Part shown: positions 1 to 5,808 of the stretch, in pieces | How positions within the stretch are numbered: position 1 is the stretch's first letter | Layout: each line of letters opens with the position of its first letter | Origin: Burkholderiales bacterium | GTDB taxonomy: Bacteria > Pseudomonadota > Gammaproteobacteria > Burkholderiales > JAEUMW01 | Length of the DNA: 6,811 nt | NCBI GenBank assembly: GCA_016791285.1 | Contig: JAEUMX010000278.1 | Span: 1-6,811, forward strand | Reading direction: 5' to 3' | Translations under genes and position numbers: made by a program | Notes under the pieces: generated by a model | Database searches by the model: none | What the model was told of the DNA's origin: nothing | What the model saw: the letters and a program-made list of their open reading frames with translations, nothing else

Positions 1-158
1 GTCTGCGCATACTCGAAGAGCAGATCGGGCGTGCGATGAGCCGAGACGACGCGCGCCTCGTACGGCACTTCGAACGCCTTCAGGCGGCGCGCGGCGTGCT
101 GCATCACCGCCCAGTCGCTGTCGCTGCCCATGACGATGCCGATGCGCGTCCTGTCCAT
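1..158 (-). CDS. purE: N5-carboxyaminoimidazole ribonucleotide mutase PurE, N-terminal part (runs off left edge)
   Basis: Only the first 52 codons are present. The protein begins [16 protein letters not shown] and continues to the SAHRTPD motif (residues 39-45). These are the two signature stretches of PurE: the SDSDW loop (residues 12-16) that binds the nucleotide phosphate and the histidine (H41) used in carboxylate transfer. Known for the family: PurE is a small cytoplasmic enzyme, about 160 residues, that converts N5-CAIR to CAIR in purine synthesis, and purK often follows. Here that position is outside the window. The ATG at 158 was chosen because the family motif starts within ten residues of it and a G-rich stretch lies just upstream. 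The gene sits 44 nt after the psiE-like stop and may have its own promoter. It is functionally unrelated to the carbon fixation genes upstream. Confidence 0.93.
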   Translation of the reverse strand, partial: MDRTRIGIVMGSDSDWAVMQHAARRLKAFEVPYEARVVSAHRTPDLLFEYAQ

Positions 159-181
159 GTCCCCGCTCGGGAAAAGCTCGG

Positions 182-187
182 ATTATA
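182..187 (-). promoter_or_regulatory. candidate -10 element upstream of purE
   Basis: A perfect TATAAT on the minus strand lies 23 nt upstream of the purE ATG, in otherwise GC-rich sequence and in the only gap between psiE and purE. The predicted transcript start would leave a leader of roughly 17 nt. No good -35 box is visible: the hexamer 17 nt upstream is GGGAAT, overlapping the end of the psiE-like gene, and there is no TGn extension. The promoter is therefore an inference from one hexamer and its position. Confidence 0.35.
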
Positions 188-202
188 GTCGACGCGAAAC
201 CC

Positions 203-646
203 TCATTCCCGGCCGTACTCGCTCTTGCCCGGCAGCTCCGGGCGCGTGTCGTCCTCCACGTACGGAAAGTGCACGTGACCGAAGCGGATGACGAGCACCG
301 CGAGCGCGATCAGCAGTATCGCCCCCGCCACGGCGAGCATCCTGAGCTCGGTGATCTCCTTCACGTCGAGGATGATGTAGCGGGCGAGCGCGATGAGCGC
401 GATGTAGAGCGGAAACCGCACCGGCAGCTTGCCCGACCGGTAGTACAGGCCGACCATGGTCAGCACCTCGAGGAAGAGGAACATGAGCAGCAGGTCGGCC
501 AGGGTCACCCGCCCGTGCTCGACCATCACCATCACTTCCTGGTAGCCGGCGACGATGGTCGCGACGCTGATGATGAGGAGCCCGATGTGCTCGACGACGG
601 TGAGCGCGATGCGGGCGTATCGGTTGGCGGCGGAATCGGTTTCCAT
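203..646 (-). CDS. PsiE-family integral membrane protein
   Basis: A 147-residue hydrophobic protein with four predicted membrane segments at about residues 13-37, 48-69, 76-93 and 103-122. The stretch LLLMFLFLEVLTMVGLYYRSG followed by PVRFPLYIALIALARYIILD matches the core of the PsiE (phosphate-starvation-inducible E) family as I remember it: a glutamate in the second helix, then a basic linker and an arginine in the third helix. E. coli PsiE is 136 residues, so this is full length. The C-terminal tail (about 123-147) is charged and probably cytoplasmic. The molecular function of PsiE is not known. The ATG at 646 lies 2 nt after the fbp stop with only a weak Shine-Dalgarno sequence, so translation is probably coupled to fbp. 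The frame stays open far upstream inside fbp, but that part is antisense-like shadow sequence and was excluded. Confidence 0.82.
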   Translation of the reverse strand: METDSAANRYARIALTVVEHIGLLIISVATIVAGYQEVMVMVEHGRVTLADLLLMFLFLEVLTMVGLYYRSGKLPVRFPLYIALIALARYIILDVKEITELRMLAVAGAILLIALAVLVIRFGHVHFPYVEDDTRPELPGKSEYGRE

Positions 647-648
647 GT

Positions 649-1674
649 TCAGGCGGCGGCGATCTCGGCCTGCGCGTGATAGTCGACGATGCGCTGCACC
701 TCGTTCTTCGAGCCGAGGATCACGGCGACGCGCTGGTGCAGCTCGGTGGGCTGGATCTCCAGCAGCCGCTCGCGCCCGTTCGAGGCGATGCCGCCCGCCT
801 GCTCGACGACGAAGGCCATCGGATTGGCCTCGTACATGAGGCGCAGGCGCCCGGGCTTGGACGGGTCCTTGGTGTCGCGCGGATACATGAACACGCCGCC
901 ACGGATCAGGATGCGGTGCACCTCCGCCACCATCGATGCGATCCAGCGCATGTTGAAGTCCCCCCCGCGCGGGCCGGCGCGCCCGGCAAGGCACTCCTCG
1001 ACGTAACGCAGCACCGGCTTCTCCCAGAAGCGCTCGTTCGAGGCATTGATCGCGAACTCGCGAGTGTCGGCGGGGACGGTCATGCCCGGGTGCGTCAGGA
1101 TGAATTCGCCGATGTCGCGATCGAGCGTGAAGCCGTTCACGCCGTGCCCGGTGGTGAGCACGAGCATCGCCGACGGACCGTACAGGGCGTAGCCCGCCGC
1201 CACCTGCTTGACTCCCGGCTGCAGGAAGTCCTCCACGGTCGGTGTCTCACCGGGATGCGCCACGCGCAGGATCGAGAAGATCGTCCCGACCGAGATGTTG
1301 ACGTCGATGTTGGACGAGCCGTCGAGTGGATCGAAGAGCAGCAGGTACTTGCCGCGCGGATACTCCGGCGGGATGTGGCTCACGTCGTCGAGCTCCTCGG
1401 AGGCCATGGCAGCGAGGTGCCCGCCCCACTCGTTGCTGCGGAGCATCAAGTCGTTGGCGATCACGTCGAGCTTCTTCTGCGTTTCACCCTGCACGTTCGG
1501 CGCGGTCCCGGCCTCGCCGAGCACGCCGATGAGATCGCCGCGGTTGACCGCGTTGGCGATGGCCTTGCAGGCGAGGGCGACGTCGGTGAGCAGCCCGGTG
1601 AAATCGCCGGTGGCGCCGACGGTGCGGCGCTGTTCCTCGATGATGAACTGCGTGAGGGTCGTGCGGTGTGGCAT
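649..1674 (-). CDS. fbp: class I fructose-1,6-bisphosphatase
   Basis: A 341-residue class I FBPase that hydrolyses fructose-1,6-bisphosphate to fructose-6-phosphate. This is a gluconeogenic step and also the regenerative step of the Calvin cycle, in the cytoplasm with Mg2+. The metal-site residues are all present: the S-E-E of ASEELDD (E93/E94), the signature [11 protein letters not shown] (residues 114-124, with D115 and D118 as ligands) and YEAN (E282). The N-terminal segment [12 protein letters not shown] and the internal TGDFTGLL resemble the allosteric region of class I enzymes; the length is normal. The ATG at 1674 is supported by a GGAG at 1681-1684 with 6-nt spacing. Its place downstream of cbbLSQO suggests it acts as the Calvin-cycle enzyme (often named cbbF) and may be cotranscribed with RuBisCO. 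Whether it also accepts sedoheptulose-1,7-bisphosphate cannot be read from the sequence. Confidence 0.96.
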   Translation of the reverse strand: MPHRTTLTQFIIEEQRRTVGATGDFTGLLTDVALACKAIANAVNRGDLIGVLGEAGTAPNVQGETQKKLDVIANDLMLRSNEWGGHLAAMASEELDDVSHIPPEYPRGKYLLLFDPLDGSSNIDVNISVGTIFSILRVAHPGETPTVEDFLQPGVKQVAAGYALYGPSAMLVLTTGHGVNGFTLDRDIGEFILTHPGMTVPADTREFAINASNERFWEKPVLRYVEECLAGRAGPRGGDFNMRWIASMVAEVHRILIRGGVFMYPRDTKDPSKPGRLRLMYEANPMAFVVEQAGGIASNGRERLLEIQPTELHQRVAVILGSKNEVQRIVDYHAQAEIAAA

Positions 1675-1708
1675 GGGTGGCTCCGTCGTGGCTGTGCGTG
1701 AGATTGCG

Positions 1709-2068
1709 TCAGGGCGAGCGCAGGCGTTCGTCGAGCAGCGACTCCATCAGGTCGAGCACCTTCGCCCGCACCATGGTGGCCCCGAAGTGGAAGTACTTGA
1801 CCTCGCAGGGGACCGGGCCGTGCAGCGTGGACCGGTCCGCGCCCTGGAAATCGGTCCAGGCGATGATAGGCATGTCGTTGACTTGCGGGTCGACACACAC
1901 CCATGCGCGTTCGGTCAGCACCAGTTCCAGCCCCTTCAGTCCGGGCAGGGCGAGCCGCAGGGGCAACCCGATGCGCAGTGCGGCGAGCCGCCACAGGTTG
2001 TACCGCCGCGCCGGGACGTGGTCGGGCCGCGACGCATAGGCCGGAAACTCTTCGAGCTGCCTGTACAC
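1709..2068 (-). CDS. conserved-looking protein of unknown function in the cbb cluster
   Basis: A 119-residue soluble protein starting at a GTG, with GGAG at 2078-2081 and 9-nt spacing. I do not recognise a named family. It has no signal peptide, no membrane segment and no obvious catalytic or metal motif. Visible stretches that read like conserved protein are [19 protein letters not shown] (about 14-32), [19 protein letters not shown] (about 43-61), [12 protein letters not shown] and [30 protein letters not shown] near the C-terminus. Codon use is GC-rich like its neighbours. It lies 34 nt before fbp and 95 nt after cbbO. The reading frame upstream of the GTG (SGVWNAERHH) also looks protein-like up to a TGA at 2101-2099, and beyond that stop continues to an ATG at 2167 overlapping the cbbO stop. 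The native gene may therefore be longer and interrupted here. A role tied to RuBisCO or FBPase is only a guess from position. Confidence 0.72.
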   Translation of the reverse strand: MYRQLEEFPAYASRPDHVPARRYNLWRLAALRIGLPLRLALPGLKGLELVLTERAWVCVDPQVNDMPIIAWTDFQGADRSTLHGPVPCEVKYFHFGATMVRAKVLDLMESLLDERLRSP

Positions 2069-2077
2069 GTGGTGGCG

Positions 2078-2081
2078 CTCC
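2078..2081 (-). promoter_or_regulatory. ribosome binding site supporting the GTG start at 2068
   Basis: GGAG on the minus strand, 9 nt upstream of the GTG. It is the only start codon in frame between the TGA at 2101-2099 and the conserved-looking part of the unknown protein, so this site decides the start if the TGA is genuine. Confidence 0.45.
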
Positions 2082-2098
2082 GCGTTCCAGACACCGCT

Positions 2099-2167
2099 TC
2101 AGGCCCGCGACCGCGGGCGGCGGTGAGCGGCCGGAAGACCCGAAGCCGGTGCCGGGGAGGCGTTCAT
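2099..2167 (-). other. 22-codon open frame overlapping the cbbO stop; possible detached 5' end of the next gene
   Basis: The cbbO stop TGA (2166-2164) overlaps an ATG (2167-2165) as ATGA, a common coupling arrangement. The frame reads MNASPAPASGLPAAHRRPRSRA and then TGA at 2101-2099. That frame is the same one used by the unknown protein starting at 2068 (2167 to 2068 is 99 nt, exactly 33 codons). It could be the N-terminus of that protein cut off by a nonsense mutation or sequencing error, a short coupling leader, or chance. The peptide itself is low in complexity and resembles nothing I know. Confidence 0.35.
2103..2118. repeat. short GC inverted repeat in the cbbO-downstream gap
   Basis: GCCCGC at 2103-2108 and GCGGGC at 2113-2118 form a 6-bp stem with a 4-nt loop. 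On the minus strand it is followed directly by the TGA at 2101-2099 and has no T tract, so it is a poor rho-independent terminator. In GC-rich DNA such a short repeat may be chance. Confidence 0.25.
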
Positions 2168-4485
2168 CGCGTGAGACCCATGTAGAGCAGCGGCAGCCGT
2201 TCGGGCAGGCGCTCGACGTGATCGACCACCAGGTAGTTCCGCGCGCCGAAGATGCGCTCGACGTACTCGTCCGCATACGGATCGAGACTCATGCAATAGG
2301 TCATGATGCCGGCGCGAGCGAGCTCCTCGACCGCCTTTTTCGCATCCAGGCGCAGGTACTGCGGGTCGCGCACGTCGACATCGGCGGGCGCGCCGTCGGT
2401 CACGACGATGAGCAGCCGCTTCGACTGCGGTTGGCGCTTGAGGAACGTACCGGCATGGCGCATGGCCGATCCCATGCGGGTCGAGAGCTGCGCCGTCATG
2501 CCCGCGAGGCGCGCCTTCGCCTGATCGTCGTAGTCGGCGCCGAAATCCTTGAAGCGGAAGTACTGCACGTCGTGCCGGCCGTCGGAGGCGAAGCCGTGGA
2601 TCGCGAACGGATCGCCGATGCCGTCGAGCGCCTGCGCGAGCAGTACGGTCGCCTCGCGCGAGAGATCCAGCACCGTGTAATCGGCGCCGCGCACCTTGTC
2701 GTTGGCGGACTCCGAGAGGTCGAGCAGCACCATCACCGCGAGGTCGCGCACCTTGCGCAGATTGCGCAGAGTGATGCGCGGGTCGGGGCTCGCGCCGCTG
2801 CGCAGATCGGTCAGCGCCAGCACCGCGGCGTTGATGTCGATCTCGTCGCCGTCTTCCTGCTTGCGCAGTCGCTGCACGCCCTGCGGCTGCAGCGCCTCGA
2901 TCAGGTGCCGCAGCCGCGACAGGAGGACGCGATGGCGGTCGAGGATGGCGTCGATGCGGCCGAGGTCTCCGGCGCCGGCCCGCTTCTCCAGCACCGTCGT
3001 CCACGACGGGCGCTCGAGCTGGATGGCGTAGTCCCACTCCGGATAGTGGCGCGGCGCCGCCACCGGTTCCTTGCCTTCGGCTGCGTTGTAGCTGACGCCG
3101 TGATCCTCGTACGGAAAGAGCTCGGTGGAGAGCACCCACACTTCCTGCGCGTCATCGCCCGCCGTCTCGACGTCGATCTCGTTGATGAACTCCATCACGC
3201 TCACGTTCCGGCGCACCTGCTGCTCGCGGTAGAGCGCCGCCGATCCGGTGCCGTACTCGATGCCGTCGAATTCCCAGACGTAGCGGTTGTCGTCGCGGTA
3301 CGCGATCGACGGTACGTCCGTGCGCGGGTTGAAGCGCGCGCCGGCGACGACGAGCTCGTGTGCCAGGCGCACACCGACATCCCACGACAGCCGGTTGTCG
3401 TCGAGCCGATGCGCTTCCCGCGCGAAGGCCTGGCGACCGGCCGCGATCAGCGGATGCGCGTCAGCGTAATCCGCGTCGAGCAGCGCCCGGGCAAGCCGCG
3501 CCAACAGCCCGCCCGTCGAGTTGTCCTCGCGGCCAGCGCCGTGCAAGGGCAGCCACAGCTCGCGCAGCCCCGGAAACTCGCGGATGGCGAGGGCCTCGAT
3601 GCGCGCATCCTCGATCACCTCGATCACGGCCATCTGCAGCGGGGTCAGTGCCTCGGCGGAGAGCGGCGTGCGCGTATAGGCAAGGTGCGCCGCGGCATGC
3701 GTGGCAGTCGCCCGGAACACTTCGAGCCCGCTCACGTCGTCGATTGGGTCGAACGCGTCGGGCACGTGGATGACATAGTCCGCGATGTACGGGCGGTAGC
3801 CTTCGCGCGACTCGAAGTCGCCGCTCGTGGGGCGCAGCAAAAAGCCACGGCCCCACAGCGCGCGCAGGTACATGCCGATGCGCCGCTGCACATCGACGAA
3901 AAGCGTGCCGCGGCGCTCCTTCTGCAGCACGGCGAGCGCGTCGGGACTCTCCAGGCCGAAGTAGCGGACCTGCGCTTCGAAATCCGTGCGGTGCGCCTGC
4001 GCCCCCCAGGTCGCCCAGCGTCGCAGCCCGCCGAGGGTGAGCTGCGTGAGCAGGGTTTCGAGCCGATCGAGCATCGGCCGCACGCCGCGCGGCGCCTGCG
4101 CGAGCAACAGCGCGAGCAGACGCAGGTAGCCGCGGAACAACTCGATGTCGCCGAGGCGATGCGCCGCGAGCGGTGCGGTGGCGCACACCAGTGCGATGAC
4201 GGCGCCGCTGGTCTTCGAGGCCATCGCGAGGGCCGCCTGCACCAGCTCGTCGACGGCGTCCTCGCCGATCTCGCGCGCGATCTCCGGTGCGCCCTGGATG
4301 AACGAGATCACGAGGTCCGTGCCGCGGCCCAGGGACTTGAGCGCCCGCGCGCCGCGCAGATAGGCCTCCAGCCCGCGCGGCGAGAAGACGCGCGCCGCCT
4401 CCTGCCACGCGGCGCGCAGCACGTCGGCGGGGTGGTCGCCGAGCTCGGTGAGGAGCTCCGCGTAGTCGTCGAGCTGGACGGACAT
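2164..4485 (-). CDS. cbbO: CbbO, von Willebrand factor A domain subunit of the CbbQO RuBisCO activase
   Basis: A 773-residue protein (789 if it starts at ATG 4533). The C-terminal part is a von Willebrand A domain with an intact MIDAS metal site: DLSES (D589, S591, S593), the TRMGSAMRHA loop (T669) and TDG (696-698). The long N-terminal part is typical of the CbbO/NorD family, including TLGGLRRWATWG, KERRGTLFV and the H263-H267 and EDARIE motifs. Known for the family: CbbO is the adaptor that binds a CbbQ hexamer and contacts RuBisCO through its VWA domain, so that ATP hydrolysis by CbbQ releases tightly bound inhibitors. Neighbourhood (cbbLS and cbbQ immediately upstream) favours CbbO over NorD. 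I chose ATG 4485 because the protein then begins MSVQLDDYAELL, as I recall of CbbO proteins, and because the 16 extra codons consist of repeats with atypical codon use (AGT, TCT, CCT, CAA). Neither start has a strong Shine-Dalgarno sequence. Confidence 0.93.
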   Translation of the reverse strand: MSVQLDDYAELLTELGDHPADVLRAAWQEAARVFSPRGLEAYLRGARALKSLGRGTDLVISFIQGAPEIAREIGEDAVDELVQAALAMASKTSGAVIALVCATAPLAAHRLGDIELFRGYLRLLALLLAQAPRGVRPMLDRLETLLTQLTLGGLRRWATWGAQAHRTDFEAQVRYFGLESPDALAVLQKERRGTLFVDVQRRIGMYLRALWGRGFLLRPTSGDFESREGYRPYIADYVIHVPDAFDPIDDVSGLEVFRATATHAAAHLAYTRTPLSAEALTPLQMAVIEVIEDARIEALAIREFPGLRELWLPLHGAGREDNSTGGLLARLARALLDADYADAHPLIAAGRQAFAREAHRLDDNRLSWDVGVRLAHELVVAGARFNPRTDVPSIAYRDDNRYVWEFDGIEYGTGSAALYREQQVRRNVSVMEFINEIDVETAGDDAQEVWVLSTELFPYEDHGVSYNAAEGKEPVAAPRHYPEWDYAIQLERPSWTTVLEKRAGAGDLGRIDAILDRHRVLLSRLRHLIEALQPQGVQRLRKQEDGDEIDINAAVLALTDLRSGASPDPRITLRNLRKVRDLAVMVLLDLSESANDKVRGADYTVLDLSREATVLLAQALDGIGDPFAIHGFASDGRHDVQYFRFKDFGADYDDQAKARLAGMTAQLSTRMGSAMRHAGTFLKRQPQSKRLLIVVTDGAPADVDVRDPQYLRLDAKKAVEELARAGIMTYCMSLDPYADEYVERIFGARNYLVVDHVERLPERLPLLYMGLTR

Positions 4486-4493
4486 TTGGTGGT

Positions 4494-4514
4494 GAGGCGA
4501 GAGGCGAGAGGTGA
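4494..4514. repeat. three tandem heptamers between cbbQ and cbbO
   Basis: GAGGCGA, GAGGCGA and GAGGTGA follow one another exactly at 4494-4500, 4501-4507 and 4508-4514. They sit just upstream of the preferred cbbO start. A 6-bp inverted repeat (GTGAAG at 4511-4516 and CTTCAC at 4524-4529) overlaps the last unit and could fold in the mRNA close to the alternative start at 4533. Such simple repeats are more typical of an intergenic spacer than of a conserved N-terminus. Confidence 0.6.
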
Positions 4515-4540
4515 AGATCACCCCTTCACTCATTCACGCT

Positions 4541-5344
4541 CTAGAAGTACGTCGTCACAGCCGCGTCCAGCGCATCGCGCATGTCGGGGTCGTCGGTGAT
4601 CGGCCGCACCAGCGCCACACGGCACGCGTCGATGGGCGCGACGCCGCGCGCGATCAGCGAGCCGGCATGCACCAGCATGCGCGTCGAGATGCCTTCGTCG
4701 AGCCCGTGGCCCTTGAGGTTGCGCGCGCGTTCGGCGATCGCCACCAGCTTGCCCGCCACCGATTCGTCGATGCCCGCCTCGTGGGTGACGATCTCGACCT
4801 CGATGTCGCGCTCGGGATAGGAAAAGTCGAGCGCCCCGAAGCGCTGCTTCGTGGACTGCTTCAGATCCTTCATGAGGCTCTGGTAGCCGGGGTTGTACGA
4901 GATCACCAGCTGGAAATCCGAGTGCGCACGCACCAGCTCGCCCTTCTTGTCGAGCGGCAGCACGCGCCGCGCATCGGTGAGCGGGTGAATCACGACGGTC
5001 GTGTCCTGGCGCGCTTCGACCACTTCGTCCAGGTAACAGACGGCGCCATGGCGCGCGGCGACCGTGAGCGGACCGTCCTGCCAGCGCGTGCCAGTGGCGT
5101 CGAGCAGGAAACGGCCGACCAGGTCGGAGGCCGTCATGTCCTCGTTGCAGGCGACGGTAATGAGAGGCTTGCCGAGCTTCCACGCCATGTACTCGACAAA
5201 GCGTGTCTTGCCGCAGCCGGTCGGGCCCTTCAGCATCATCGGCATCCGCACCGAGTACGCCGCCTCGTAGAGCGTCACTTCGTCGCCGACCGGGCGGTAG
5301 TAGGGCTCCTCGCGAATCAGGTACTGCTGGACGTCTTCGTTCAT
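4541..5344 (-). CDS. cbbQ: CbbQ, AAA+ (MoxR-type) ATPase of the RuBisCO activase
   Basis: A 267-residue AAA+ ATPase of normal family length. The Walker A motif GPTGCGKT is at residues 40-47, Walker B AVCYLDEV at 101-108 with D106 and E107, and a sensor-1 asparagine at N151 in VISYNPGYQ. The stretch LITVACNEDMTASDLVGRFLLD (62-82) is characteristic of the CbbQ/NorQ branch of MoxR proteins. Known for the family: CbbQ forms hexamers that work with one CbbO to remodel inhibited RuBisCO, powered by ATP, in the cytoplasm. The closest alternative, NorQ, is argued against by the adjacent cbbLS and by the absence of nitric oxide reductase genes. The ATG at 5344 is fixed by AAGGA at 5353-5357 with 8-nt spacing. 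The gene follows a stem-loop after cbbS, and its stop lies 7 nt before the alternative cbbO start, 55 nt before the preferred one. Confidence 0.95.
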   Translation of the reverse strand: MNEDVQQYLIREEPYYRPVGDEVTLYEAAYSVRMPMMLKGPTGCGKTRFVEYMAWKLGKPLITVACNEDMTASDLVGRFLLDATGTRWQDGPLTVAARHGAVCYLDEVVEARQDTTVVIHPLTDARRVLPLDKKGELVRAHSDFQLVISYNPGYQSLMKDLKQSTKQRFGALDFSYPERDIEVEIVTHEAGIDESVAGKLVAIAERARNLKGHGLDEGISTRMLVHAGSLIARGVAPIDACRVALVRPITDDPDMRDALDAAVTTYF

Positions 5345-5352
5345 CTTCCGTG

Positions 5353-5357
5353 TCCTT
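5353..5357 (-). promoter_or_regulatory. ribosome binding site of cbbQ
   Basis: AAGGA on the minus strand, 8 nt upstream of the ATG at 5344. It lies only about 8 nt beyond the foot of the stem-loop at 5365-5400, so the hairpin does not mask it. An open frame continues upstream of this ATG; the site shows that the ATG is the start. Confidence 0.8.
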
Positions 5358-5364
5358 TCGAGAA

Positions 5365-5400
5365 CAAAGCCCCCGGCACCTTGCGGCGACGGGGGCTTTG
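5365..5400 (-). terminator. intercistronic stem-loop between cbbS and cbbQ, probable attenuator or mRNA-stabilising hairpin
   Basis: A perfect 11-bp inverted repeat: CAAAGCCCCCG at 5365-5375 and CGGGGGCTTTG at 5390-5400, with a 14-nt loop. It starts 27 nt after the cbbS stop. On the minus strand the 3' arm ends in CTTTG and runs on as TTCT, giving a broken U-rich tail rather than a clean one. This suits partial termination, with read-through into cbbQ, or protection of the cbbLS message from 3' decay. The structure is seen directly; its effect is inferred. Confidence 0.65.
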
Positions 5401-5427
5401 CGCGGACGTCGCCGAAGCTATTGGCTG

Positions 5428-5784
5428 CTAGACCGTCGCACCGCGGTAGACCACCATGGCCGTCCCCTGGGACTGTTTGAAGTTGTCGTAGCCGACCAGG
5501 CGCACGTGATGGCGTGGATTGGCCTTGTGGCAGGCTTCGGCCTCCGCCAGGATGCGCTCGACATCGGTCTCGCCGAACATGGGCAGCTTCCACATGTACC
5601 AGTAGGAATCGGACAGGTGCTCGGGCTCGGTGTGCTCGATGGCCGGATTCCAGCCCTGCTTCACGACGAACTCCACCTGTTTGCGGATCTCGGCGTCCGA
5701 CATCGAGTGCAGATACGAAAAGGTTTCGAACTTGCGGCTCGCGGGATCGGAGACGCGCGACTTGTAGTCCTGAATTTCGCTCAT
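5428..5784 (-). CDS. cbbS: RuBisCO form I small subunit CbbS
   Basis: A 118-residue RuBisCO small subunit, the usual length for proteobacterial form IA. It begins [25 protein letters not shown] and contains [11 protein letters not shown], the strongly conserved [11 protein letters not shown] (about residues 61-71) and [10 protein letters not shown]. Four pairs of small subunits cap the octamer of large subunits and are needed for full activity and specificity. The sequence resembles form IA rather than the form IC/ID red-type subunits. The ATG at 5784 is chosen over the in-frame TTG at 5799 because GAGGA lies at 5793-5797 with 8-nt spacing and because family members start at this methionine. 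It follows cbbL after a 24-nt gap, so the two are cotranscribed. There is no sign of frameshift or truncation. Confidence 0.97.
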   Translation of the reverse strand: MSEIQDYKSRVSDPASRKFETFSYLHSMSDAEIRKQVEFVVKQGWNPAIEHTEPEHLSDSYWYMWKLPMFGETDVERILAEAEACHKANPRHHVRLVGYDNFKQSQGTAMVVYRGATV

Positions 5785-5792
5785 GATTGATG

Positions 5793-5797
5793 TCCTC
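5793..5797 (-). promoter_or_regulatory. ribosome binding site of cbbS
   Basis: GAGGA on the minus strand, 8 nt upstream of the ATG at 5784, inside the 24-nt cbbL-cbbS gap. It would lie inside the coding region if the TTG at 5799 were used, which rules against that longer start. Confidence 0.8.
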
Positions 5798-5808
5798 AAC
5801 GTGCCCGG

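Noticed and set aside
647..994. N-terminal extension of the psiE-like protein by 116 codons
   Set aside because: This part overlaps fbp out of frame and is low-complexity Arg/Ala/Gly. The PsiE-like sequence starts at the ATG at 646.
676..1701. 341-codon plus-strand frame opposite fbp
   Set aside because: A mirror of the fbp reading frame with no recognisable motif; fbp on the minus strand has full family signatures.
2099..2101. TGA read as selenocysteine in the unknown protein
   Set aside because: No convincing stem-loop of the bacterial SECIS type directly follows the TGA, and the flanking residues do not suggest a redox motif. Nonsense mutation, error or a real start downstream are simpler.
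2103..2118. Rho-independent terminator after cbbO
   Set aside because: The stem is only 6 bp with no T tract after it on the minus strand, so it is not convincing as a terminator.
1903..4599. 898-codon open frame on the plus strand
   Set aside because: It is antisense to cbbO along nearly its whole length. The translation is arginine- and alanine-rich with no domain, as expected from the complement of a GC-rich coding frame.
2164..5344. cbbQ/cbbO could be norQ/norD of nitric oxide reductase
   Set aside because: The families are related, but here both genes directly follow cbbLS and no norB or norC is present in the window.
5785..5799. Upstream TTG start for cbbS adding five residues (MRTSI)
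   Set aside because: The ribosome binding site GAGGA lies within that stretch and points to the ATG at 5784.
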